From the NCBI GenBank assembly GCA_018873225.1, contig JAEILZ010000005.1, positions 2,666,001 through 2,730,000 on the forward strand: DNA of 64,000 nt, given 5' to 3'. The stretch's first letter is position 1. Each line of letters starts with the position of its first letter. Source of the stretch: [Phialemoniopsis] sp. UDSM-2020 (taxonomy: Eukaryota > Ascomycota > Sordariomycetes > Thyridiales > Thyridiaceae). The notes under the pieces were generated by a model. That model was given only the letters and a program-made list of their open reading frames with translations. It was not told the origin of the DNA and searched no databases. Below, one piece after another: positions 44,380 to 55,375 of the stretch. A program made the translations under genes and the position numbers.

Positions 44380-45612
44380 TTACAGAATCTCTCCGATATC
44401 GATGTAGACAGGTTCCCACGGCTTGGCGCCTTCGGTAAGCGTATCGCTCGGTACCCGGACGTCCTCACCGGGGCTATAGAGGTACCAGGCCTTGAGGGCG
44501 TTCATGGCGGCCTTGGCGCGGGCAGCGTCGAGGCTGGCCGCGGCGCCCTCGCCGAGCTTGTCGTTGCCGCTGTAGATGCCGACAACGAAGACGGGGGTTC
44601 GCGAATGGCGACCGGTCTCGGAGAGTAGGCGAGCAACGGGGCTCTCAAAGCCCTCGCGGGCGCAGAGCATGGCCAGCTCACGGGTGGGCAGGCGGAAGGT
44701 GAAGAGGCTGGCGAAGTCGAGCTGGCGGGACAGGACGTGGGCCTTGACGAAGGCCTTGACGGCGTCACGGCCGCAGTGGGCGTAGATAGCGCCGACGACC
44801 GCGCGGACAAAGTCGGCGTGGACGTTGGCGGCGATCTCGCGCTTCGTCACGGAGTCGAGCGGGGAGAGGGACTGCGGCGTCGGCTCCTCTGCTGGCTCGG
44901 CCTGGTTCTTTGGCTCGGTGACCATGTCTCCAAAGTCGTCGTCCATGACGACACGGCTGCCCAGGCCGCGCCTCCACTTGAACTGATACGACGCCTCGGG
45001 TCGCTCGTAGCCCCAGGCCTTTAGTGTTGGCCGCTCCTTCGTGACCGAGTACTGCAGCAGACCCGGATCGACCTCGTCTCCCGGGGCGGCGGCGCTGTCG
45101 ACACCCCATTGGCGGGCGATCTGGTGCAGCGCCTGTGGGCCGGCATAAGCCTTCATCGCAGCGTAGTTGATGGACAAGGGTAATCGGGGGTAGAGGCACA
45201 GGAGCCACTCGGTGACATGGTAATTGATGAGGTTGTTGCCTAGGAGGGCGAGGTTCGAGTTGTTGAACTGTGAGCTCTCGTCGGCCGATGTGTCGACCAG
45301 AGTCCGCGCCAGGGTCTGAAGCGGTATCTTTTGAGACAAGGACAGACGTGCGTGCAGCGCTGCCAGTTTCGCGGAGCTCAGCGCCTTCTCGGGCAAGGGT
45401 GAAGGGTATGTCGATTGTGTGATTAGAGGCTCGGGGATATCCGACAGAGCGAAGCTGTTGTGAGCGTCATCGTGAAGGGTGCGAGGAGCCGCAGCTGCGG
45501 TGGACTGATGCCTCCTTATCGAGGCCTGCAGGCGTTGTGATGCGCAGGACGCAGGAGCTGAAGGGGCGGCGAACAGGTGCCCTGACCAGCGCTGCACCCG
45601 TATCCTCTTCAT
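44380..45612 (-). CDS. MRPL3: Mitochondrial large-subunit ribosomal protein mL44 (Mrpl3), RNase III-like
   Basis: An intronless gene of 410 aa from ATG 45612. The first 45 residues form an Arg/Ser/Ala presequence (RIRVQRWSGHLF, QASIRRHQSTAAA). The RNase III-like fold spans about 80-290 (NSNLALLGNNLINYHVTEWLLCL, YPRLPLSINYAAMKAY, FVRAVVGAIYAHCG). A double-stranded-RNA-binding domain follows (about 310-385: LAMLCAREGFESPVARLLSE, FVVGIYSGNDKLGEGAAASLDAARAKAA). The acidic catalytic residues of true RNase III are not conserved as a full set, as known for mL44, which has a structural role. Divergent from the 86-aa membrane protein gene. Confidence 0.93.
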   Translation of the reverse strand: MKRIRVQRWSGHLFAAPSAPASCASQRLQASIRRHQSTAAAAPRTLHDDAHNSFALSDIPEPLITQSTYPSPLPEKALSSAKLAALHARLSLSQKIPLQTLARTLVDTSADESSQFNNSNLALLGNNLINYHVTEWLLCLYPRLPLSINYAAMKAYAGPQALHQIARQWGVDSAAAPGDEVDPGLLQYSVTKERPTLKAWGYERPEASYQFKWRRGLGSRVVMDDDFGDMVTEPKNQAEPAEEPTPQSLSPLDSVTKREIAANVHADFVRAVVGAIYAHCGRDAVKAFVKAHVLSRQLDFASLFTFRLPTRELAMLCAREGFESPVARLLSETGRHSRTPVFVVGIYSGNDKLGEGAAASLDAARAKAAMNALKAWYLYSPGEDVRVPSDTLTEGAKPWEPVYIDIGEIL

Positions 45613-46159
45613 TGTAAAATATTTGAACACCTGAGACCCTAGACGGCGGCCGGTGTTGGAAAATGTTCAATCCAATAGACCCGTGGAGAGTTGTCGCCTG
45701 GTCCGCGTCGGGTCGTGTCTGCGGGTACTAAGAAAAAAAGTTTCCCAATTGAAGCTGGATTGGATGGTCGTGCGAGCTACTACCAATTGCTTGCCTGCTG
45801 GCCTTGCCTGCTGCAGGCTAGGTACTTGGTACGGTGGATGAACGGCCCAAAATTCACTGCTCCATTGTACCTGCTCCGGCTAGCTCCATGCTGACATAAT
45901 AGCGCAGTCTTGCTGCGAATCTGCCCCCAAAAGCCCCTTCAATGTTGGCACCGGTGCTCTTGCACTTCAAATTGGGTGCAATCAATTCGCTGGCAAAAAC
46001 TTTGTCCGCCTTCCGACCCCATCGCCGCCCGTGGATTTGCCGGCGCCGTTGATAGCATCAAGATCCAAGTCAATCGCCTCGAGCATTCACCCGACACAGC
46101 GCAGCCCGTGTCAATCAATCTAGACCTCAAAACCCCCCGGATTGAAACTCGTTGCAAAA
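45613..46159. promoter_or_regulatory. Divergent promoter region
   Basis: 547 nt between mL44 and the small membrane-protein gene. Contains a TAGGTACTTGGTAC motif near 45820. No gene is seen. Confidence 0.5.
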
Positions 46160-46619
46160 ATGGTATGTCGCAGCTCAATTGACTGAAGCACTCTCTTCAC
46201 AATGCTAATCTATGAAACAGGGTGGCGGTCCCAAGGTTCCGTAAGTTCTTCGCGAGACACCTCGACAGAGACGAGTACCGATCGACGATGGCATTCTAAC
46301 CCAGGAGTAGCTACCCCAAGCACGTCTGGTCACCGGCCGGTGGCTGGTACACCCAGCCCTCGAACTGGAAGGCCAACACGGCCGTCTTTGGCCTGGCTAT
46401 CGTTGCGATCACCGGCGCAGTATGGAAGTTGAGTGCGGATCGAGAATATCGACACAAGATGCCAGAGCCCGGCAGGTTCTTCCCGAGCAGGTAGTACGTC
46501 TTTCGACTTTGCGCATATGGTCTTACCTACGAGGGGTTACTCTTACTAACATACGTCTGTGTAGCTGGAGCAAGCAGATCAGAGAACACGAGAAGAAGGA
46601 GAAGGAGCAATCACAATAA
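46160..46619 (+). CDS. Small single-span membrane protein, conserved in appearance (86 aa)
   Basis: Exons 46160-46162, 46221-46240, 46311-46493 and 46565-46619 give 86 aa. The first exon is just ATG, as in LSM4. The protein begins MGGGPKVPYPKHVWSPAGGW, has one hydrophobic span (TAVFGLAIVAITGAVW), then ADREYRHKMPEPGRFFPSRY and a Lys/Glu tail. This layout is like the small accessory subunits of respiratory complexes, especially complex I, and its divergence from a mitochondrial ribosomal gene fits. The subunit cannot be named from sequence alone. The acceptor of exon 3 is a CAGGAGTAG triple in which all choices keep frame. The donor of exon 3 is GTACGT, giving PSRYWSKQI. Confidence 0.78.
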
Positions 46620-47090
46620 ACGCCCTGCAGGCGAGAACGCATCCGTCGCGTTCGTGTACATAATTCTGGAGTTGGGATCTCGAAATACAAAATTTTCGAC
46701 AAGTGTTCCTGTTTGTTTGGCTATGTCCTGCATTGCGGTCCATCTCACACCTCGGCTCAATGCCACTGTTGCGCAAAGCTCGAGCCGTGGAAAAAGGAAC
46801 ATGTTGAGGTTGTTTCTTGGTGAAGAGACCAGGCCAGAACAATGTGCTTTCTTGCAACTCTGTTGTTGAAATTGTTGCGGCTGCATGCCTTTGTTCTGTC
46901 TTTCTCAACAAAGCAGTCCGCAGCTTCGTGTTAACCCTTGCACAGTCTTTGTCACTCCCGATATAAATTCAGATCAGCTCGGCTATTCAAGGCGACTTAT
47001 CTTGGTTACTCCAAACTTACATTCATCGAATCATATCATTAGAGTCTGTGTCTCCTCATTGAGCCCAAGCCGTCCACTATCCCACCCACT
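46620..47090. other. Intergenic region
   Basis: 3' flank of the small membrane-protein gene and promoter of the RING-like gene; no gene seen. Confidence 0.5.
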
Positions 47091-47657
47091 ATGGAGCATG
47101 CCATGTCAACCACCATCGAAGGCAAGTCGTGCTTTGTCCCACTCCCAAAGTTCACCTTTTTCTATCTAAAGAAGAAAGACATACAATGTCCCGTCTGCCA
47201 AGACCACCTCTTGTCGCTCACTGCAGAAAAAGACGGCCCCGAATACGAACCAATCGTGATTTGGCCGTGTGGTCATGTGGCAGGCAAGCATTGTGCAGAA
47301 AGAGCAATCGAAGCCGGCTATGCAGGCTGCCCCCTTTGCAAAAGCAAGTGGAGGTATTCGCAATGCAAGCACAGGTGCCGCCCGAAGCTGTTGGACCAGG
47401 TCAGCATCCATAGCGTTCCAGACACGATCCCGATGGGCGGTGCTCTCCCCGACAACTGCCTCGACTGCAGAATTAGGGAGGGCGAGAAGGTCATTCGTCC
47501 AATATTCCAGGATACCCTGGAAAGGATAGGCAACTTGCTGACCCGGTCTTCGGAACGAAAAACGCGGGATGACCAGGTTGCTCTGCTAGGCATCACCAAG
47601 ACGTTCGATGCCATGAGCCAAGCCTTCTTCCCGCCTGATGTTCTTCGTCAATGGTAA
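47091..47657 (+). CDS. RING-like zinc-finger protein
   Basis: A single-exon gene of 188 aa from ATG 47091. Putative ligands are Cys33, Cys36 (CPVC), Cys60, His62 (CGHV), His67, Cys68 and Cys80, Cys83 (CPLCKSKW), spaced like a RING but with the middle pair rearranged (CGHVAGKHC), so a degenerate RING-HC. Additional cysteines follow (CKHRC, CLDC). The rest is helical, without other domains (KTFDAMSQAFFPPDVLRQW at the end). An E3 ubiquitin-ligase role is possible but not shown. No signal peptide or membrane span is present. Confidence 0.7.
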   Translation: MEHAMSTTIEGKSCFVPLPKFTFFYLKKKDIQCPVCQDHLLSLTAEKDGPEYEPIVIWPCGHVAGKHCAERAIEAGYAGCPLCKSKWRYSQCKHRCRPKLLDQVSIHSVPDTIPMGGALPDNCLDCRIREGEKVIRPIFQDTLERIGNLLTRSSERKTRDDQVALLGITKTFDAMSQAFFPPDVLRQW

Positions 47658-50542
47658 ATTTAACCGATGCCAGAGCACATTGCTTGTTCCCGGATGCAAA
47701 GCACGTCGGAGGTGCCACGAAAAGCTTAGGCCATGCAGACGATGCAGGTTAGGAAGATATATAGTGGTCGAGGTCGGGAGACCGGTGTGTAGGCTAGATA
47801 GGTAGGTTGTTCTGCTAGGTGAGATATCTTGAGCTCAGTCCAGAATCGCTCTGCGAGCAGTACGTACACGATGCTCGCTAAGGATCATCATACGAAATCC
47901 AACCTTTCGAACAATCCAAGCATCATCATGTCTTTCTCCCACCGTCTTGCCTCCCTTTGCTCTAACCCTGACTATGATCTCATCGGGCTTGGAAGATCTC
48001 GAGATGTGAATGTTGACTGATCACATTGAATCTGCACGCTTCATGTCCGTCTGAGCGGCGTGATATGGTCATATCCCGCGGCTCGTCCAATTCTCACCGG
48101 CTGCTATCCAAATAGTCGACGTGCGTTAGCGCGCTCAGGGTATCTTCACTGCCGGGGCCTGCAATCTCCAGTTCGTTCGGGCGAAAATACCAGATCGAGA
48201 GCCAGCCACACCAATCACTGGCGAACCAGGTCAAGTGGTGCTCGAGCCCTGGCGCCGCCTGTCAAATGAGATGTGTGCGATTTCTGCGGTATGGCTTGGC
48301 ACGATCAAATCTCAGCAAGTAAACCCTGCTCATATGCAGTAGATCGCCAGATTATCACGGGGAGGGTTATCATGCCAATCACACCGTTCAGCTCGCTTGT
48401 CCATACTGCTTTGACTAACTCCATGGCAGGCAGAAAACTCGAGACCTTTGGGGATTTCCATCCTTGCGCTCTGGCTTGCCTACCTGCCCTACGGGGAAAT
48501 ATCCGATCACAGCCTTGCCCAGCCGTCGGGTCGGAATTGGGTTGCCAAGGTCAGAAAAGTAGCCAGGCTGTCGTAGCTGCGAACTCCCATGTCCCAGCAT
48601 CTGGATAATTTGGCGTGTAGTAAAGGATGGCGAAGTACGACTAGGAGCGATCATGGTCAGCAAGGCCTCCTGGAGTATATCCCTTCCTGTTACAAATCAG
48701 TCTGCTTTTCTTTAAAGTAGTGATAAGACACCATCTCTACCCGAACCCTCCGGGCCACGCTTCCCGTTCCAGTCAAGGTGAGGCAAGGTGACCGGTGATG
48801 GTACGGACGGGGCATGTACAGCTCGCCGTTCCAAGGGCACAGGAGGTGGGAATAAGGAGCCTAAGCGAGCTCGGGAAGATCTTCGCCAGCACCGGGGACC
48901 AGCGGTTAGCGGTCCGATGCCCTGGTAAGGATTCACGAGAAACCCACTTGGCGACGTGGGTGAGGGTGCAGGCTGTATCTCACTGTAACCCTGTGCTGGA
49001 ACCAACCAGGTGCGATCCATCATCAATTACATAAAGTGGCTTACACGACACGGCGCTCAGGGAGATTCTTGGGTCACGACCAAGGGTAAAGGGTGTCATG
49101 GTCCACCTTTACCCACGCAAATAATGCATGTTATCACATCTTTGAGACTTGACTTGTAGGTATCATCATTCACCGACGGGTAGCTAGGTGTTTCCGCCGA
49201 TGACCCGTAAATGGCGGCAGCCGGAGGCGAGAGGGAGAGGGAGAGGGAGGAGGTTCTTTTGGACGACGAGATGCCGAGTTCCAGCCTCCCCACCTGCTCT
49301 GTGTAATGAGGCGCCAACCTGACACATCAGTTCAGCTCAACAAGGCCTTCCCAGTTTCGTCTACCCCCCTTGGGGCAAATATTGAGACCTCATTTTCCTG
49401 CTTTCTCAGAAGCCATCTTTTCAGCTCCTCAACAGCACAGGATGTTTATTTTTATTCAACGAGATGGGTCCGGCAGCCGCCATGCTCCGCGACGTATGTC
49501 CAATCCTCGTTCTAGCCGTCCAAGCCTGCCGGCGCCGCCCGCAGCATCATGGCAAGCCGGTGAGCCGTAGTCCAGTTTAGATCTCTTGTTTCGGTTGGCT
49601 TGCACGTCACTGACAAAAGCCACATGAAAATGACATTGGCTGACATCCCTGCCAGGAAAAAGCAAAGAAGAGGAACCCCCATCTTTTGGTCACGAATGTC
49701 TCGAGCAACATGAAGATCCCACTTCAACAACATCCCCGAGCCATGGCCGTCCGGAAATCGAGGTCCTATCCGCCCGGCGAGCTCCTACCTCCCACACCTC
49801 TTGAGAGCCAGCCAACGAGGTCATCGTGAACTTTTCCAATAGTCCCGGGCGGGAGAAGTCATGAATGCAGCCGCCAAAGAGCCTTGCTCGAGCTGCGTTA
49901 TTCCCTTGCCTGCTCGTGAGCTGACGTTGCCGCGACGAGGAAACCTGCCCTTCTCGGGACTTTTGTTGGCTGTCTCAACATTGCCTCCGTGATCTCAGGA
50001 GATCGGCACCCTGGGCAAAGACGGGTCATTGTCCCAACGGCCCTACTACCCCGTGAGAAGGTTCCCCTTTCACCGGTTGAAAAATGGTAGGTACTTAACA
50101 TGCATCTTAAGATCTGTGGCGTATGTGCTGAGAGCCATCGTATGTTCGTCACAAATGCGGAGAGACCTTGCCAATCGAGGCCCCCTGGGGCATGTTCACG
50201 TCGTAGCCGGATCGCCTCCACGAATCTGTAAACTCGCCTATTCGCGGATCTGACGTGACCCTGGTCCTCATGCTGGCTATCGCCCTGTACTGCTCAGGGT
50301 CTTGTAAGTCTACTTGATAGCTAAATGGAATTTATATCCACGATGAAACCCTTCTCTCAGCTGCCCTGTCACTCTCCTTTTCCCTTGCCAACGCGTAGCC
50401 CTCGCTTTCGGCCTTCCCAAGTCTAGGGAAAGTGCTCTCGATTCTTCTTCTCTCGCGTGACCTTGTACAGGGCTATTCCAACAATTTTATCAAATATCAT
50501 ATTCGATTCCATCGATCTCCAAGGCGACCGGTAGGCCTCAAT
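47658..50542. other. 2.9-kb gene-poor region
   Basis: No open frame with domain content or convincing splicing. Contains a TAGGTAGGT motif near 47800, a GAGAGG microsatellite (49227-49252) and GTAGGTACTTAA near 50088. Confidence 0.5.
49227..49252. repeat. Purine microsatellite, (GAGAGG)n-like
   Basis: About 26 nt of uninterrupted purine repeat, GAGAGG/GAGGAG, in a non-coding stretch. Confidence 0.8.
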
Positions 50543-51557
50543 ATGCAAGCAACCGATCTTGTCGGCCATACTTGGCCATCGTCTACGGTGACCACTGCCC
50601 AGCAAGAGGTGAGAGCATGCTAGATCATGGGTTACAGGTATATACAAAATTTACTGACATGGCCTCTTTTGGCTGTAGAAACGAACTCGTATCAGAGAGA
50701 ACCAAAGACGCTCACGGGAGAGGAGAAGGAGATACGTAGAGGACCTTGAAAAGCGTATCAGGTCCTACGAAGGCCAGGGCATTCATGCCTCAGTCGAACT
50801 ACAGTCAGCCGCTCGACAGGTGAGCGAAGAGAACAAGTGTCTCCGACGGTTGTTGATACAGCACGGTATCAGCGATGCACAAATCGAGGACTATATCCGG
50901 GAAGAGCTCGATTGCGCAGATGATCAGCACGCCTCAGTCGCCACTGTCGGGAACGGCTCTTCGCGTTCAGCTGTCGAGACAACGGAGATGCTGATGCAGC
51001 CTCGCCAGATCGAACGCGGAGGCTCAGAGGACACGGATTCCTTCGACTACAGAGGATGCAACTTCAAAGTGGAAGAAGATCCACAACATGGTCAAGTCTC
51101 GGTGAGCGAGATGGGGACACTGCTCTCACCTCCAGACGCTTCCCAGACTTGGGACCATGAGACGTCTGACCCAGCCATGTCGCCGCACTCGACACATTAC
51201 TCAGACGAGCCGGAGGATGCTCACTTCACAGGCTGGCACAGGTCAGCCCTGCCTCCCGCCTATGTATCGTCTTCTCATCAACCTAGGGGCACACAATACG
51301 AACATCATCACCAGCAGCTCCCTCATGCTGACAGCGTCCACCCGCCGACAGCTCAGCATGTCTTTGACGTATATGCTGGCCCACCTCACGGTTACGGTTA
51401 CGTTCAGTCAACGGCATCATCGGCGTCTCTGGAAGCACTTGCTGGACACCAGCGATTGTCTCGGAGGCAGAACCCGGCAGTCGACTGGGTCCACGCGGGC
51501 GAGTACGTGGTCATTCGTCATCCACAATATCCAACGTCGTCGTTGGCAGGCTTTTGA
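50543..51557 (+). CDS. bZIP transcription factor
   Basis: Exons 50543-50608 and 50679-51557 give 314 aa. The basic region KRTRIRENQRRSRERRRRYV with ENQRRSRERR as the DNA-contact signature is followed by a short zipper (LEKRIRSYE, LQSAARQVSEENKCLRRLL). Fungal bZIPs of this compact type with a His/Gln/Pro/Ser-rich remainder often regulate stress or secondary metabolism. The rest (about 85-314) is disordered, with HHHQQLPHAD and YAGPPHGYGYVQ. The intron (50609-50678) has a TACTGAC branch point. The stop TGA at 51555 is followed in the same frame by a coding-looking segment to 51690, so the true C-terminus is uncertain. Confidence 0.85.
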
Positions 51558-52820
51558 CAAGCGCTATGAAACGCTGTCACTAAACATTTTCACATCCATG
51601 TCCCCCTGGACTATGTGAAGGCCACGCAAGGACGTTCCGGGGTAGACCCCGACAACGTGCAGCATCTGGCTACTAGGCACGCCGCTTTCTAGAGCTTGAT
51701 GCCAGTCTCTTCATCTGCGACGAAGGGTATACGAATGCCTTCACCACATCGCTTTTGGCGTGTTTCAAGAGATTGTTACCTGCTTTACCGCGTTTTGCTT
51801 TACTGCTTTTTCGACAACGATGGATTGGCTTGTCTGTTGACTCTGACTAGTCCTGATAACTTGATCAGGCAGGCTCTGCGGCGAGTGGCGACTCGAAGAA
51901 AAGTCCAGCAGGAAGCTCGTCACTGGACGATTGCTCAACATCCATCCAAGAACAGTTCGCTTGGTCGCCAGATCCTTCTGGTCATCCGGGGACGGAAGTG
52001 TGGAAGAGACTTCTTGAACCTGTCAGAAAAGCCGCTCTTGTCGCACTGATGGACACACTGTGCCGTCAATGGGGCATACACTTAAGCCCATACATCCCTA
52101 CATCAGTCTATGGGGGACTTCTAAAAGTGTCAGATGCTCATGGCAATAAAGTGGATGGGCCGCTGGTCGGCTCTGGTCTCCTTTAGAAAAATAGGAGACC
52201 TTGTTGGATGATGCTGGGTACTCTTGAGAGGTTAAGAGCGGCAGGCAATGGCCAGCCCCAAGGGCAAGAAGCTCATCAAAAGAGGCAAACACAAAAACAC
52301 GGAATTGGATTGTTTGCCTCTGACAGTGTGTTTTGTTTAAGAAAGCTGGATGTTTGGGAGCAAAGGCGTTTTACGATACCCATTCCTGCTGGGCCAGGAA
52401 TACAGGGCTGGACTGGAATTACTTGCTTATTATTCCTGGTGAACTCTCAGATCCCTTTTCTAGAAGGGCAGCAGAGCATCACCGCCCATGTGTCTAATTA
52501 CTGAGGGTAATTAAATTGAACACAGTGTGTTGATTATATTTGTGTCTGGGCTTCGATGTTGGTGAAGAGGTGCAAGAGTCACGGTCAGGTGGGAAGATTC
52601 GGACGCAAGACGAACAAGTTGTTCTGATAACTCCTGGACTTTGAAAATGCTCTACCAGATACCAAACGCCAAGTTCATGTCCCTTCATGAGGCTCGATTG
52701 CACCCAACCCCGGCAGTCCAGCCAATTGCACTCTCCGCGGTGACCATCTACATCAGGCTTACGTGCAGCCAGACTGAGGTTGCCGACTCCATTCCATACA
52801 CATGATTGAAATAAATAGCG
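51558..52820. other. Intergenic region with possible bZIP C-terminal exon
   Basis: 51571-51690 stays in the bZIP frame and reads VPLDYVKATQGRSGVDPDN and then HLATRHAAF before TAG. The remainder to the PP4 stop at 52821 shows no gene. Confidence 0.4.
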
Positions 52821-54310
52821 TTACAAGAAATAGTCCGCGACCGGCTTCTTGGCCGGCATGCCCCTCGAGTCTTGCGGTGCCGCCTGGAAGACGCGATACC
52901 GCCGAGCAGGCCCACTCTTGAGGCCAACGTCGCTCTCCATCATGACCCCCCTCGGCCCCGCGCCTCCGCCAGGACCCATTCCACCGTCGCTGCGCCCAAC
53001 ATCTCCATTGCTCCGCGAGAAGGCGCCGAGGCCGGACTCGTCCTCGGAAAGCTCGAGGAGGGCGGCCACATTACCGCAGCGGTAGCAGTAATTGGGCGCG
53101 GACCAGACGGTGACGATGGTGGCATCGAACATCTCCTTAAAACCCTCCATGACCAGCTGGTGGGCGCGAGCGACGAGAGATAGGTCATTACGGTGATTGA
53201 AGACTTTGACGATGTCGGCACCGAAAAGGAAGCCGGCACCTCGGGGGGATAGACCCCATCCGTCAATCTCGTCAGGGTCGGACCAGAGGAGGTCGCACAT
53301 AGCGCCTTCGTGGGGCACCTCTTGTTTCCGGTCTAGCAAGCGAATCTTATCCACAGTGTCAATGAGGGGGCTGAGACCGCCATGCACACACAATACTGCA
53401 CCAGCAGGATTGCCGATGGAGCCACCGCTTGAGCCAGATGCACCAGATCCGGGAGGGCCGGTTTTGCTCACGCCCGTAGGATCGGCCCCATTGGGACTTC
53501 TCTGCTGAGCGCCAGGGCTGCCGCCTCTCTGCCGGGGAAAGCGGCTTATGATATCTCGGTCCGAGTTAAGCACCTCGATCTCAAGGTCGACGTCTGGTTG
53601 TGGTGCGAACTCGTCGGCGGGGCTGAGGGTGTTGGACGCGCCGAGAACAATGGCGCCGAGGGCCAGGTAGTCAAAAACATCGCAGCAATATCTCCATACG
53701 TTTGCGCTACCGTACTTTCTCAGGCACTCGTCGTAAAAGCCATATACTGTGGTAATCTGTCGGGATTCGTGGTTGCCGCGGATAAGGGTCATGCGGTCAG
53801 GGTATCGTACTTTAAGGCAAAGCAAAAGAAGAAATGATTCTAGAGAGTAGAAACCACGGTCGACAAAATCGCCTATATCCAGGCCTCAGTTAGTGATGTC
53901 ACAACTAGCAGGTTGGGACTTGCTGGGACCGGATCGTACCCATGAACAGGTAGTTTGTATCGGGAACATCGCCGCCGACACGGAAGAGTTCCATGAGGTC
54001 ATGGAACTGGCCGTGAATGTCACCGCATATCTGTTCAGACCGTCAGCATGCAATATAAGAGGCCGAAGTATTGGTATGTTGCATCATACCGTGACTGGTG
54101 CCGTGACTGTCACGACATTGCCCTCCTCTATCAAGAGCTCACGCGCTTTGTGGCACAGCTCGCGAACTTGGGCCTCGGGGATCGGTCGGCAGGCGCGTAG
54201 CTGAGCAATCGCCCTAAAAGCAGCAGTCAGCGCAAATTCGATCAGACGAAAGGAAGGAATAAGTTCCTCTCTATAGGGAAGGGGGTGACGCACTGGTCGA
54301 GATCACTCAT
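52821..54310 (-). CDS. pph3: Protein phosphatase 4 catalytic subunit (Pph3/PP4C) with two insertions
   Basis: Exons 54310-54294, 54213-54090, 54030-53940 and 53872-52821 (minus) give 427 aa, against about 307 in animal PP4C. Metal and catalytic motifs are intact: GDIHGQ (50-55), GDFVDRG (78-84), RGNHES (109-114), [15 protein letters not shown] and [11 protein letters not shown]. The C-terminus [21 protein letters not shown] (split here as [12 protein letters not shown] and KKPVADYFL) is the PP4 signature, and DYFL is the carboxymethylation and regulatory-subunit tail. Extra material sits at about 154-235 (Gly/Ser/Pro-rich, before LCVHGG) and about 355-395 (Gly/Ser-rich, after ALLELSEDE). PP4 acts in DNA-damage checkpoint recovery. 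The insertions occur at loops and leave every motif intact. Confidence 0.93.
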
Positions 54311-55015
54311 GGTCGCAACGGGCGCGCGCGAGAGGCGCCGGTCGGTTTACGTCTCGTGCGCACTTGATTCGGTCACGGAGAGGGCGCAATCTCAAAACAT
54401 AGCCGCTAAAGTATGGATTGAATACGCCTGTTTAAAGAGTAGATGCGGAGGTACAAGGCAACTTCCAGCGGGTGATGGGACGTCGAAGCGCGCGGAGGAT
54501 GGATTGTAGTTGCGATGGGCGATGGCGATAGTTAGCGATGTCGATGTCGATGTCACGGCTGGTGGACCAAAAAATTGCGACCCAGGTACGGCAGTACGCA
54601 GACACCAATGTCACTGCCAAAGGTGCTCCCAGGATTCTAGAATGCGCTAGGCGAAAAAGAGGCTAGCATCAGGTGCCATGAGTCTGGTACATTGGTACTT
54701 GATTGCTGAGGATACGCTAACCTGTCATTGGCTCAAACCTCCAAAGTCGAGCTCTCCAGAAAGCCGAAAGATCATACCACAACCGCGAGTCGCCGCAAAA
54801 GCTCAGAGAGGTCCATCTCCATCGATCACAGCCCCTCGTACAGGTCAATTGGTGTTGGGACGGGCAGTCGCACAATCGAGACATGGTTTCCTGTGAGCAG
54901 CCGCTTCAGTCTTATCCTGACACGAATCCCAACCTCAATTCTAACAGTGTGCACATAGGAACCTGTAGCAACCCATCCTCACAGCGACTCTATCGGCCCC
55001 CCCGCGTCCGCCAAC
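54311..55015. promoter_or_regulatory. Divergent promoter region
   Basis: 705 nt between PPH3 and the small membrane-protein gene; no gene seen. Confidence 0.5.
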
Positions 55016-55375
55016 ATGCCACCACCACATCTCCACCCCAAGTCACGCATGACTTCGTCGCTCTTCATGACCACGGTCGTCGCGAGCTTCTTTGTGGTTG
55101 GACTGCCTCATCTCCTTCCCTGCCCGGCGCCCCGGGTGACCTTCGCCGACGGCGAGATGATCGACGAGAACGGGAGGAGGAGACGGAGGAGGAGACCGCA
55201 GAACGCCGAGGTCAATCAGGACGGCATCGTCCAATTCGAGTCCATGAGCACCGATGCGTCGGCCCTACAACGGGGTACGGCGAGGGAATGCCCGGTGCCG
55301 AAGCCCGGAGGTGTGCTGGGTGAACTGTTGGGATTCAGACAGGATCAGCGCAGAGATACCGACCCGCGGCGATAG
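55016..55375 (+). CDS. Small single-span protein of unknown function (119 aa)
   Basis: A single exon from ATG 55016. After a short Pro/His-rich start (MPPPHLHPKSR) comes one hydrophobic segment (SLFMTTVVASFFVVGLPHLLPCP), then an Arg block (NGRRRRRRRPQNAE) and a C-terminal ECPVPKPGGVLGELLGF. The order membrane span, Arg cluster, CPVPKPGG is distinctive and looks conserved, with good codon use. Cysteines in LLPCP and ECPVP may be structural. An inner mitochondrial membrane assembly factor is one possibility, but I do not recognise the family with certainty. Confidence 0.65.
   Translation: MPPPHLHPKSRMTSSLFMTTVVASFFVVGLPHLLPCPAPRVTFADGEMIDENGRRRRRRRPQNAEVNQDGIVQFESMSTDASALQRGTARECPVPKPGGVLGELLGFRQDQRRDTDPRR

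Noticed and set aside
51696..52049. 117-codon frame downstream of the bZIP gene
   Set aside because: No domain, and weak codon bias. It was considered as a further bZIP exon, but no splice path keeps frame.
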